DNA of 64,000 nt. Origin: Platanthera guangdongensis (Eukaryota > Streptophyta > Magnoliopsida > Asparagales > Orchidaceae). The position numbers were made by a program, and so were the translations under genes. Shown here in pieces: positions 1-11,600 of this stretch. The notes beneath the pieces were generated by a model. That model did no database searches, had not been told where the DNA came from, and saw only the letters and a program-made list of their open reading frames with translations. Location of the stretch: NCBI GenBank assembly GCA_039583875.1, contig CM077158.1:241661447-241725446 (forward strand), given 5' to 3'. Every line of letters begins with the position of its first letter. Position 1 is the stretch's first letter.

Positions 1-1
1 G

Positions 2-79
2 GGTGCTGGTATTCTTGAAGTTGCTAACCTATCGCTTGATGAGCCAGAGATGCAAGCAATATTTTTTAACGATGAATAA
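2..79 (+). pseudogene. C-terminal end of an unidentified coding sequence, possibly a transposase
   Basis: An open frame enters from the left edge and ends at TAA 77-79, giving 25 residues that end in LSLDEPEMQAIFFNDE. The acidic tail resembles the tails after the dimerisation region of some plant hAT-family (BED-finger) transposases, but that is only an impression. It could also be the last exon of another gene. The next 350 bases are AT-rich and hold no gene I can see. Confidence 0.25.
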
Positions 80-435
80 ATGATGACATTGAAATTCAAG
101 AACTTTAGTCGCATTTTAATTTGTTTTGTTGAACTATGTATACCATATACTTTCATTGGATTTCTTTTGTGTTTGTTGAACTATGTATGCCCTATATTCT
201 TCTTTTGGATGGATTTTCTTTTACTGTGTGTTTTCTAGAGGATTTTTTTAGTATAATTCTCACTTTCACCATTCCTTATATTAGTTCTAATTTCTTTGTT
301 TATATGAGCAATCTTGTCCATGTGGTGATAACTGATAACATTTCATTGAATATATTATTGCTGTGAATTAACTTATTATATGTATATTTTTAATTTTTTT
401 CAAATACCCAAATGTACCCGTACTGTGCTATTTTA

Positions 436-666
436 TAATCTTGCTATACCGCGTACCTGTACACGTACTGCGTATCGATTCTCGTGCTGCGTATCGGTTC
501 CCGTGGTCCCGTGCTGCGTATCGGTTCCCGTGGTGCGTACGGTACCTGTGCTGTATACCATCACCCGTGACTTGTACCAACACCCGTGCCCCGTAACGGC
601 ACCCGTGCCCCGTAACGGCACCCGTGCCCCGTACCGGTACCCGTGCCCCGTACCGGTACCCGTGCT

Positions 667-667
<1 letters not shown>
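436..667. repeat. GC-rich minisatellite (19-bp unit plus decayed longer units)
   Basis: Four head-to-tail 19-bp units based on CACCCGTGCCCCGTAACGG occupy 581-656, with a partial fifth to 667. The last units change AACGG to ACCGG. Upstream (436-580) are looser units around CGTATCGGTTCCCGTG. Open frames through it are an artefact of the repeat. Confidence 0.85.
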
Positions 668-824
<157 letters not shown>

Positions 825-1220
825 GAGCATGTTCGCACGGGCTACGCCCGTGCTCGATGCTCTCGTGCGGCCTTCGTTCCGCCTGCGCACGGGCTTCACC
901 CGTGGCTTGATGCTTTGGGTGGTCTTTGGCCGCATGGAAGCGTGTTTCGCCCGCTTCGATGCAATCCACCATCTCGGCGCCGCACCCACCACTCGTGGCC
1001 CCCAGAGCAAAATTATTCCTGATTCCGGCTCCGGGGATAGCGAATGTCGCGGGTGCTGCTCCAAGATGGTGGATTGTGTGGAAGCGGGCGAAGCCCGCTT
1101 CTGTGCGGCCGAAGACCATCCGAAGCATCAAGCACAGACGAAGTCCGTGCGCAGGCGGGTGAAGCCTGTCTGATGCGTCTGAAGGCCGCCCGAGAGCATC
1201 GAGCATGAGCGTAGCTGCTC
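825..1220. mobile_element. Foldback (long inverted repeat) element, copy 1
   Basis: Almost the whole segment is one imperfect palindrome. The left arm starts GAGCATGTTCGCACGGGCTA and the right arm ends with the reverse complement of a closely similar sequence. Inner blocks also pair, for example CGATGCAATCCACCATCT near 956 with the reverse complement of the block near 1063-1080. This is the structure of a foldback element or long-TIR MITE. A second member lies at about 62544-62972, inside the last intron of the host gene. No coding capacity is seen and no target duplication could be fixed. Confidence 0.75.
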
Positions 1221-1361
1221 ATATTAAATAAATTTATTATATAGTAATATAATCATATAATAATATAATCATATATAATATAAATATAATCTCTAATGTA
1301 TATTAATATAATAGATAATAATATAATAGAATGTAACTTAGGACTTAGGTCGAACAAGAAA

Positions 1362-1990
1362 TTAGCGGGGGTGGGGGGGGGGGGCAGTCCAACCGGCGGG
1401 GGTAGGCCGGAGGCACAGGCGGGGGGCAGGCCAACGGGGGGGGGGGGGGGGGGGGGGGTAGGCCGGAGGCAAACCGGCAGGGCCACCGTCGGCGGTGGCC
1501 GTGCCGGTTCGCCTCGGGCCTACCCCGCCGGGGTCGCCGACGACCCCGACGGTGAGGTCGGCGTCGGCGGCTTGCTGAAATCCAATTTTTTTTATAAAAT
1601 GGCGGAGCTCACGGGCAGGGCCACCGCCGGCGGTGGCCCTGCCGGTTCGCCTCCGGCCTACCCCCGCCGGTGTCTCCGACATCCGTCGACCCCGACGGTG
1701 GGAGTTCTGTGAGGCAGCCGCTGCCTCTGCCGGCGGCGGCCGGCTGAAATCCATTTTTTTTATAAAATGGCTGAGCTCACGGGCATGGCGACCGCCAGCG
1801 GTGGCCCTGCCGGTTCGCCTCCGGCCTACCCCCGTCGGTGTTGCCGACATCCGGCGACCCCGACGGTGGGGTCTGGTGAGGTAGCCGCCGCCTCCTCCGG
1901 TGGTGGTAGGATGAAATCATTTTTTTTTATAAAATGGCGGAGCTGGAGGGGGTTGGGGGGTGGGTAAAATAGGAAATCCAAGCTACTGAC
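1362..1990. repeat. GC-rich tandem repeat, about 168-bp unit
   Basis: Roughly three units occur, each ending in a GAAATC plus poly-T plus ATAAAATGG motif at about 1576, 1745 and 1912 (spacing about 169 and 167 bp). Each contains the palindrome GGCCACCGCCGGCGGTGGCC or a variant. The front edge has long poly-G runs (1372-1458). A single diverged unit recurs at about 63090-63260 directly after the second foldback copy, so the two parts seem to travel together. Confidence 0.8.
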
Positions 1991-2829
1991 TGGAATTAGT
2001 AGCCTTAACATCAGGACTCTTTAAAGACAGGCAGGGGGAGATGTTTAATGAAGAAGCTAACCTTATGTATCATTCTTGATCTCAATCCTTACTAAATTTC
2101 TAAGAGTATTACTGGCAACTTCTGTTCTTGATACTGTTTAGAAAGGTAGGATGTGCCTGTTTCTGTCCATCACATGACCATTTTTTGTTTTATGTGAAGT
2201 AGATCTAGTGGAGTGAGGTAGGCCCGAGATTATTCCACCATTTTCTTAAAATGATCTCTAGGATTTGTGCTGGCCTTGTGCTCTTTATTTTGGTCCTTCA
2301 AAAGTTTTGAGGGGCCGACATAATTGTAGAATGTGCTAGAAGAGTTGATGATGAGGATTATAGTTCAAGAGCTCATCATCGCCCACAAGGCCCTACCCGG
2401 GTAAATGTTTGCAGGAGGTGTTGATCGAGCCGTTTTTGGACGATCTGAGTCTGTAGGCACGTCCGAAGCGACCTCAACATATTTATGCATATATTTATGT
2501 ATTTTTTATTTTTAGTGATTTGACAACCATAATTGATTACGAAATCTAGGCCATTCATAATGATTGCTCTAGAGTTATCTATTTAACAATATTTGGCCTG
2601 GTTTTATGTTTCAACACATATTTTGTAAGTTTTCCCGAGATCCACTCGTCTAGGTGCAGACTCCTAGATATTATCATTGTTACAATATGATTTATTTATG
2701 TCCTATTTTATTAACCGCATGTCCATTATTCTATGGGCCGCCTCCATATATAGAGGGGACTTGTACCCTTTGAATGACATCAAATCCTTATTTCGTTTTC
2801 TCCAACATGGATTCGGAAGCCACGAATCC
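1991..2829. other. No gene recognised
   Basis: Moderately AT-rich sequence without a convincing frame or terminal repeat. It may be intron of the host gene if its 5' exons lie left of the window, or decayed repeat. Confidence 0.4.
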
Positions 2830-5125
2830 TGGTGCCCTAGCCGCCACTGCACGAGTTTTCTTTTTCTCCCGTCGCTCGTTTAGCCCGCCGTCTCGCCGTC
2901 GCTCGCTCTGCCTTCTAGCGATCGCTTTCGTGCGTCGTTCGGGCTTCCCGTCTCGCCAGCCTTCTCGCTAGTCCTTCCCCGCGTCGCCCCTCGCGGTCTT
3001 CCATCGCGTCTCCGTGTGGGTTATTTTCGAGCGCCCCTACCGACCGCACTTCGTCGGTCTTCTAGGCCTCGCAAGTCCTCCAGCCGGCCTCCTCGCTCTA
3101 CCGGCAACCCTCCTAAGGTTTGTAACTCCTCTCCTTTTGGTGCCGGACATGCAGTGAAGCCTTTACTTCCTTCCGACGCCACTTCCTTTTCTAGTCATTG
3201 GATGAAGTGGATTTCTATTACCTTTCTAGTGTAACCGGCCGCTCTTTGCTTCGTTTTCGTGGAGTGTGGTCTCCTGATTTCTATTCTTGAGCCATTATGT
3301 CTTCTCTCAATGATTATATTGCCTCCTCGCCGGTTCCTCCTTCTGCAAGTTCTATTCGTGAGAATCATGATCATAATACTCCACAGATTACTACTATCAA
3401 GTTAGATGATTTTAATTATCTCTCATGGTCCTGCTCTATTACCCTCGCACTTAAGAGTTGTCGCCTCTTTGGTTTGTCACTGGACAAACTAAGGAACCAG
3501 AGAAGACTGCCCCTGATTGGCCTAACTGGGATTCAAAAAATTCTTTAGTCATGTATTGGCTAACGAATTCCATGCAGGAGTTCATCCCTCTCAACTACTT
3601 ATTTCTAGATACTGCTGTGGATATTTGGCGGCGTGCAGAGACTACTTATTCTCAAAATGGTAATGCTGCCCAGATCTTCCAGTTGAGACGAAAGATATCC
3701 TTACTCCGTCTGGGTGATCGTCCTCCATCAGTTTACTATTTGGAGTTTACTCAGTTGTATCAGGAATACGATCATTTTGATTCCCTCACCTTTGTTAGCC
3801 CTGTTGATGTGGCTATTGTCCGTGCTCGGATCACAACCACATCTTTGAGTTCCTACATGGTCTTCTTTGGGATTTCGATCAGATTAATGTTCAGATTTTG
3901 GGGCGTTTGCCGTTACCGTCTCTTCCAAAGATTTAGGGTTTAGGGTTTAGGGTTTGAACCCAAAGAAGACCCCTTCTTTACTAGGGGCTCAAACTAGTAA
4001 AGAGTTTGATCGTCGCCAAACTCTTTTTCTGACCCAGCTACGGAGAGTTTTGCGCTTGCTGCTAGTACCCCTTCTTTACTAGGGGCTCGCCCAACTCGTG
4101 ATTCTAAGCTGAAGTGTAGTGATAAAGACCACCTCCTCTGTGATTATTGTGGGATGACCCGTCATACCAGAGACACCTGCTTCAGACTCCATGATTTTCC
4201 TCCACTGAGGGGTGGTGGCGTGGTGCTTCTCCTTGTTGTGGTCATTGCTTCGGGCGCTCCCCTGGTCTACATACACCTCCTCGTTTTGCCCATCTTATTG
4301 ATGCTTCTATGGATACGTCTCCTGCTTTGTCTGGTGCTGACTCTTTTGTCCTCCCCAGAGTTTTTTCAGCTGATGAAGTTCTTGCCCTTCGCCACATGAT
4401 GCAAAGTCTGTATGCCCACACTGGGCCTCCAGGTGCTCACTCTACTGCCCACTCTTTCACTCAGTGGATCATTGACTCTGGAGCCATATACCATATGACT
4501 GGCTCCGCCTCAAGTTTCATTTCCTATACCCCTCTTTTTGGTTGTGATAAAATGAGCATTGCTGATGGTTCCCTTTCCTCTATTGCTGGGAAGGGCTCAA
4601 TCTCATGTTCCTCTCTCACTTTCTTGTCGGTTTTGCATGTTCCAAATTTCACATGTAATTTACTCTCTATTGACCATTTGACTAATTCCATGAACTGTTC
4701 GATAACCTTTCATCCTTCCTCCTGTGTTTTTCAGGACCTGAACACGGGGACGGTTATTGGCTCTAGTAGTCTGGTCAATGGTCTGTACGTGCTCGACTCC
4801 AGCCTAGTGGCACAGCCTCTGGCCCTTCACTCTAGCACATCCGACTTATATTCCTGACATTGTCTCTTAGGACACCCGTCTATTCCTGGTATGAAGTTAT
4901 TGTTTCCTGTTATGCCTGCTGCTATTTTTTCTTCCTTTGTTTGTGATGCATGTGCTGTTAACAAACATTGGCGTACTACTTGTAATCATCTTTCATTGCC
5001 AAACTCTGTTCCTTTTACCATTTTTCACTCTAATGTGTGGGGACCTTGTCCTGTATCTTCTATATCACGTTGTGCTTGGTTTGTCACGTGCCTCTGTGAT
5101 GACCCTAACCCAGAGCCAATACTTT
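2830..5125 (+). pseudogene. Ty1/copia retrotransposon relic (leader, gag, protease, start of integrase)
   Basis: Successive frames read as a decayed copia polyprotein. From 3297 comes a gag N-terminus with KLDDFNYLSWSCSITLALKS, then a frame change near 3460 into the rest of the copia-type gag (MYWLTNSMQEFIPLNYLFLD) to about 3900. A zinc knuckle, C-x2-C-x4-H-x4-C, lies at about 4138-4180. The aspartic protease motif WIIDSGAIYHMT is near 4467, and the GAG-pre-integrase region with HSNVWGPCPVSSIS ends near 5080. Reverse transcriptase and RNase H are absent, so the element is 3' truncated near 5125. Several frameshifts show it is dead. A short telomere-like array interrupts gag at 3932. Confidence 0.85.
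3932..3955 (+). repeat. Telomere-type TTTAGGG repeat inside the copia relic
   Basis: Three exact TTTAGGG units (3932-3952) plus TTT sit where the gag reading frame breaks off. A 21-bp sequence beginning CCCCTTCTTTACTAGG occurs just after it at 3970-3990 and again at 4068-4088. Confidence 0.85.
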
Positions 5126-5479
5126 TGTTCCTTCATTTGATGTCTCCCTTCGTCTGTTAGTTTATGAGTAATTTCTTCCTGTCCCTTTTCCCAGTCGTTA
5201 AAATATATTCAATATAAAAGGGCTAGTCATAATGACTAAATGAGATCATTAACTCTTTAATCTCTTGCAAAATCAAATAAAGGTCAGTAATAAGCCTAAA
5301 GCAACCTGTAGCTGATTTGGAAGCGCACAATCATGCCACTGGTGATGCACAATCGCGCGCGAAGGGAAATTCAAGATTTTTCCAAAGAGTTCGAACAATG
5401 AACTTACTACTCACGGTGCTCTGATAGAAATCGCTTTTGGGAAATAGCCTGGAGGAATGCCAGGTCATTCTCTTCCTCT

Positions 5480-6350
5480 AATACATTTAAATAATCAGAT
5501 GATTCAAAAGATGCAAGACTTGTGCGCCTCCTTTATAACCACATAAACATCGACATAGAAAATGATATAATAAACCTCCTCATTCTGGTGCCATGGTCGA
5601 AGCACGTGCACGACGTGAGTAGAACTGAACATATCACTGATTGAGGATGGGATCGCCCGTGTTCGTATCAACATCCCAGGGTTGCACAATGACCTTTTTT
5701 CCTCACGGTCGAAATCTGGGAACCGAGTCTTGACCTTCGTATGATCTATGTGGCTTCCTCCAAAGCATTCCTTTCCACTGGATGATAACTTGTTGCATTG
5801 GATGACCCTGGATGCCCTTGTTGCAAAATCCCATCATTGTAGTAGGCTCATAATTAGGGACAGAGTTGACCGTCAGCCCCTCTAGTAGGGTGGCTTGGAG
5901 GGGGTGATTTCATAACACCCTATTTAGATGGGAGACATGAAAAACTGTGTTTGCGACTGAAAAACTAGTAGTCAGTATGCCACCTTTCATATCTTCTCCA
6001 AGATCAAGAAAGAGCCAAAGTAACGAGTGGATAACTTTGGATGCAGTCGACCGGTGAATGAACACTGATGGTGGGGACGCAAGTACGCAACTTGACATAC
6101 ACTTTCGTGTCGGGCAAGAAGACCACACACTATTGGTGTTGATTGGCTTGTTGGACCAGGCACCGCTAAGCCCAAAGGAGATGTTGCTTCAGCTGGTAGA
6201 TGGCCTCATTACGGTCTTGAAGATCTGTAGCCAAGGCTTGTACTTGTCATTCGCCAGGAAAACTATATAAGAGCTTCGGGTAAGGGCACCCGTAGACCAC
6301 CTGAAAGAGAGTCAAGCCAACATCGGACTGTAGGAGGTATTGTACCATAG
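5480..6350 (-). pseudogene. Ty3/gypsy integrase C-terminal region, relic
   Basis: Read on the minus strand from right to left, frames recall the end of a gypsy polyprotein. There is a stretch like KVQALATDLQDRNEAIYQLK near 6190-6250. It is followed by VYVKLR, the C-terminal integrase core, VFHVSHLNRVL near 5912-5945, then a chromodomain-like end with VIIQWKGM near 5770-5800. Stops and frameshifts are frequent. The rest of the element is not adjacent. This is family recognition by eye. Confidence 0.75.
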
Positions 6351-6559
6351 CTCTGCATGCCTGACTTTGCTCATGAGATTTAAGGTGCATTATCGACATG
6401 TTACAATAATCATGCCCTTTAGATGTGTTGGAGTCCTCTTAGTCATCATACTTACATCAAGTTTCTCATGTTGCGTTGTCCCCTGCTTTTATATCTGCAT
6501 CTTCGTATAATATTAGTTCCTATTGCATGACCCTATTTGTTTGAAGAGTGTACTAGTTG

Positions 6560-7900
6560 CATTTCTGGCTGATTTTTTCTTCGTCGTTTTTAGTCGAAGT
6601 CTTTATTTCCTTCCGCGTTAAAAAATATTCCTCTAATCGCTCTATTGTAGCCTTCTATGTAATTCCTTTGGTCAGATTTTATTCCCAGCTTCTCCTACAA
6701 AGTTGATTTTATCGATAATTAGTTCAGGACACTGTTTACTATGGTTGTGCGCAATTTTGATTCCTTGTTTTGGACTGGTAGAAGGTCATTGTTAGACAGG
6801 TTTGCCTCTTGAGTCCATATTTTATTTCTATTCCACTGATATGTTGACTCATCCATCATCTTATTTAGTTCCATCAAGCCATAATCTATCTTCATTGAAG
6901 ATCATTGTATGTAGTTTGCCTAAGTTCAAGCTCATTGTATTTTCGTCCAATGCGACCAAAACCTTAACTCTACCAGTGACAAACAAAATATCTTCTTCCC
7001 TTTACATATTTGTTATATTTGCTATTGTTGTAAGATTTTCACTAACACTTTATTTAATCTAAATACATAAGAGAGATGAGTAGAATTAGCAAACAATACG
7101 GTTGTTACTCTAAAACCTCTTCTCTTCTTAAATTTCCCCGTTTACAAATGCATTTTTGACATCTAATTGGTAGAACTTGATGCCCTTTTGTGTAAGATAG
7201 ACTATGAACATCCCAGTTGCTTTTATCCTTGCCACAAGTGCAAATATTTAATCATAATCAATATATTCTTTCTATCTGAATTATTGATCCATTACTCTTA
7301 CTTTGTTCCTGGAGATCACCCATTATGCACAACTGCATCCATCTTATTTCTAAACAACAACTTGATTCCAATCATTTGGTGGTATTAGGTCTTTTGACCT
7401 TCAATGTCATAAAGCTCTTAGGACGTCAACTCTGACTCTAGCTTGTCTAAGTTCCTCAGGGTTGATCTCTGATTGAGTTGACTAGTTGAGACAAGTTCTT
7501 TTACAGTTGGTCTGAATTGTGCACTACTGAGTTCCTTTAGAGTAGGAATGACTTCTTTGGGTGATCTGAATTCTTCAATACTGATTTTTTGTTGAATAAA
7601 AAAAATCCCTTTAGCTAATCTCGGAGCATTGACTTACGATCGGGGGTCGTTTTATGATAGTTGGTTGACAATTGTAGAGCTAATGATCGAGGGGTTACTT
7701 GAAGATCTGTTGGTCGACTACATAAGCATTGGCTTTCTGTGATAATCCTCCTAAATTTTTTCCGGGAGGGGTACATGATGCAATTTCCAACACTTCTCTC
7801 AATCCTGTCCTTTGATTTTACATTCGTCACAATAGTGATGAGCACGTGTCCAAATCGCTAATTGCTCCTATTTTTTGTGTTGGTCCTTTTGGTAGGGGAA
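6560..7900 (-). pseudogene. Ty1/copia relic, minus strand
   Basis: On the minus strand a zinc-knuckle-like segment with CDECKIKGQD and EKCWKLHHVPPGK lies near 7745-7850. A reverse transcriptase piece with KFYQLDVKNAFVNGE lies near 7125-7185. This gag-to-pol order on the minus strand fits a copia element, heavily decayed and mostly deleted. No LTRs were identified. Confidence 0.6.
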
Positions 7901-8564
7901 CCACTTCTTTTTGGATTGCTTCTGCCACTCTCCACCGTCCCCCGCTGTTTCACTAGCTTAGTTCTTCCTCCAGACCTTCCTTCCATAGTACTTTCTTGGC
8001 TTAGATTGCTGGCATGAAAATATGATGTAAACGTGGTGGTTTTTTTGGGTGTCAGGTTTTACTTTTTACTGTTTATATTATTCCTATAATTCTATCACTA
8101 TTCTTGCCTGCCCACCTCCACTCTTCATTTGTGCATTGGCATAAAAGGTAATCAGCTACATAACCTTCAAAATAGTGGGGTACAGTTTTCATCTTATTTA
8201 AAGGAAATCAGGTACTAGATGATAGTTTTATATACTAATGTTAATACTGAGGTATATATAAGCTCAGCGCAGTTATGCAATTGAGGTCTTGGGGGTCACT
8301 TGTTTGCATAGACACATACATTTTCCTATATTTTGCTTTGGCTTTATTGGCGATCGAGGTGATTACAGCTTGCATTTTGTTGAAAGTTCTGATTGCTCCA
8401 GGCATGGTTTAACTTCCATATTAAATGTGTTTTCAGGAAGCTTGTGTACTAACAATGCTGATTCTTTCAATAATGTTTCATAATCGATTTTTCTGTTTGG
8501 TAATTTGACTCTTTGATTCTATTTCTTTCCCAACTTAACGTACTACTTTTGATGTTTCCTGTAG
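7901..8564. other. Probable intron of the host gene
   Basis: AT-rich sequence ends in a polypyrimidine stretch and CCTGTAG acceptor at 8564, directly before exon 1 of the model. I found no further upstream exon with confidence. Confidence 0.55.
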
Positions 8565-8660
8565 GTGCCTCACGAATCCATTCCTCTTGCTCGCGTTGCT
8601 TTGAAATACATCTTGTTGGGTTTATCAGGGCACATGGATGTTGAATTATTGAAGTATAAG
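8565..8660 (+). CDS. Host gene exon 1 of the visible model
   Basis: Acceptor CCTGTAG precedes and donor GTCTCT follows. It encodes 32 residues starting [20 protein letters not shown] in phase 0. There is no start codon in a suitable context, so this is an internal exon of the full gene. The intron to exon 2 is 89 bp. Confidence 0.85.
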
Positions 8661-11600
8661 GTCTCTAAGCTCTTGAAGCATACCTTTTCATTATGAATCA
8701 TATTGGTTTATCCACATTCACAAAATTATTTCCCTTTGTTCATTTTCAGGAACACAAGCACAAACTTCTATTTCTCATAGAAATGTTGGAACCTTTTCTT
8801 GATCCTGCCATTTTGTCTTCCAATAATTCCATACCTTTTGGAAGCCAGTCTGTTATCTTCTCGGAAAAGCAAGAAAAGAATTGCTCTTCTTCACTCAATA
8901 TTATCCGTGCCGCTCTGAGAAGGCCTACTGTTCTTCCATCCCTGGAAACTCAATGGAGACGTGGATCTGTTGCTTCAAGGTGTCTAAAACACAGCTGACT
9001 TCCATTATTTTTGGACTGTTTGTTGGAATGATTTCCATTTAACAGTTAATTTGACAATGCTTTAGAATCATTTTGAATACCTGATTCTTCCTTTTTAGTT
9101 GATTAAAATTTTTAGACCTCTTCTCATCAGTTGCAAATTAAGGAAATTATATTTGCACTTTATATTTTTCTTTAAAGTTCATTTCTAAGACGACATATAT
9201 ATAGAATTCTGCCTGATTGAGTCATTTAGTTGTTACTTTATTATTATCATGCAGTGTTCTTCTTTCCATCCTAGGACCAAACATATCATTGCCTTCTAAT
9301 ATTGATCTCTTCAAATGTTCAACTGCTAAAATTGTGGAGCCAGGAATATCTAAAGACTCATCAGACTCTTCAGTTACACCAAATATCTCTCTCTCAAAAT
9401 TCAGCAATTCCCGTGATGTAGATGGAAAGATTGACGGATCTGATAGTGCCCTTGAAGAATCTAGTTTTCTGTTTGCTCCTCAAGAATTGAAAAATACAGT
9501 GTTTATGAACTTTACAAGCTATTCTATAGGAGATAATCTTGAAACGACTTGTGAACCAACTCATGATGAAAATGATTGCAAAAATATGAAAAGTTGGATA
9601 TCGATGGACCACTTTCGGTTGGACAGTGGTTTCTTTGGTGATTACTTAAATTTGAAAGCAGATTATCTAAAACTGGCAAATTTCGATGGCTGTGAGCTCC
9701 AGGCTACTGAGTTTCAGCAGCTAGCACTAGATTTATGTTCTCAGAGTGATATTTCTGCCGAGGGATATGATGTAGCTATAGATGCTTTTATATTTGCTGC
9801 TGAGTGCTATATAAATCCTTTCTTTATGAGTTCTTTCACACCCGATTCTAAGCTTGCTAAACAACTGTACCTTATGAAATCTGTGACGAGTCAAAGAAAT
9901 AGCATTGGGGAACTAAAAAGGGATTTCCATAAAACTGCAGCTGATTTGGAGGTTATATCTGGTCTTGAAAGAAAGAGAGACAAAGCTGTTCTCGAGATTC
10001 TACTTCAGGCTGCCAAGCTGAAAAAGGGATATATGTTAAGACGATCAAAACCATGTTCAGATGATGTTGATCAAAAAGGGCAGGATATAAACATACTCTC
10101 CCTTAATGCTAAGGCTGTTGATGCAGTGACATTGCTTCGGCAGAATCAGGCTTTGTTATTTGAGTTTGTAATTCAGCAGTTGCAAAGTGAGCAACATTTT
10201 TCTCATGAAGTTCTCCTGCAGGCTTTGTTGTTTCTTTTGCAATCTGCTACTGAACTTCTGTGCCATCCTGATACTGTGGTTGATATAATTCTGTTGTCAG
10301 CTGAAAAACTTTGTTTACCTCTCACGTCTCTGTATAATAAACATAGAGAAGGGACCATGCACTTTGACTTAGAAAAGTTGCATGGGCTGCAGAGGCGCTG
10401 GTCTCTTCTTGAAAGATTGGTTATGGCATCATCAGGAAGTGATAACGGTGTAATCTCTAGAAAAATTACCTTTGGATGTCAATATAGAAGCTTGATTCCA
10501 CTTTCAACATGGATAAACAAGATACCAAAGTTTTCTGATGCTAGTCCTCTTTCCCGTTTCCTTGGGTGGATGGCTGTGTCCCGCTATGCGTCACAATATC
10601 TGAAGGAACAATTGTTTTTTGCCTCAGATCTTTCACAACTTCAATTGCTACTTTCTATTTTTGTCGATGAACTTGCAGTTGTAGATAGTACCAGACAGGT
10701 GAAAGTAGACGAATCCACAAGTCTTAAACAATCTGATGTCTTAGAACATCTGCACGCTGAAAGGGATTCTTTCCATATTCTTTATCCTTCCCTGCAACAT
10801 TTTTTTCCAAATATGAAAAGGCAATTTGGAACTTTTGGAGAGAGAATTTTAGAGGCTGTTGGTTTACAATTGAAATATTTCCCCTCTAGTGCCATTCCTG
10901 ATCTACTTCGTTGGTTTTCGGATTTATGCATTTGCCCATATGCCGAGACCATAAAAACTCGAAGTCTTACCTCTACTACCTCATTTGATTGTTTGAAAGG
11001 TTATACTGCTAGAAATGCTAGAGTTATTGTTCTATACATATTGGAGTCTATCGTTACCAAGCATATGGAATCAATGCTTCCTGAGATGCCGAGGATAGCA
11101 CAGATATTAATATCACTATGCGAAACCTCATATTGTGATGTGGCATTTCTTGATTCTATACTGAGTCTTCTGAAACCTCTTATTTCATTCTTTTTAGAGA
11201 AGGCGACTAGGGATGAAAACCTGTTGGCTGATTCCGCAACCTATCTGGAGTTTGAATTAACAAGTTTTAAAAAATTATTTGATAGTATCAGGCTCAAGGG
11301 ACAATTGAAGATTGATTCTGAGCTGGATAAATTTCAAGGATCTTTGATGATCTTTATTTTGGGTACTCTCTTTCCTGATTTGTCCTTAAAAAGAAAGATT
11401 GATATTTTGCAATCATTGGTGCTCTGGGCTAGCTTTACTTCTTCAGAGCCAACCTCTTCTTTCTATAATTATCTTTGTGCTTTCAAGAAGGTCTTTGACA
11501 GCTGTGAAATGTTATTGCAGCATAATTTGGAGCAGTTTGGGCTTGTTATACCCCGTGAGAGTCTACAGCTTGTGGGATCATATGAAATGATAAGCCTTCA

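Noticed and set aside
1253..1967. Pro/Gly/Ala-rich frames on both strands
   Set aside because: Every frame of the GC-rich tandem repeat is open by composition; the repeat explains them.
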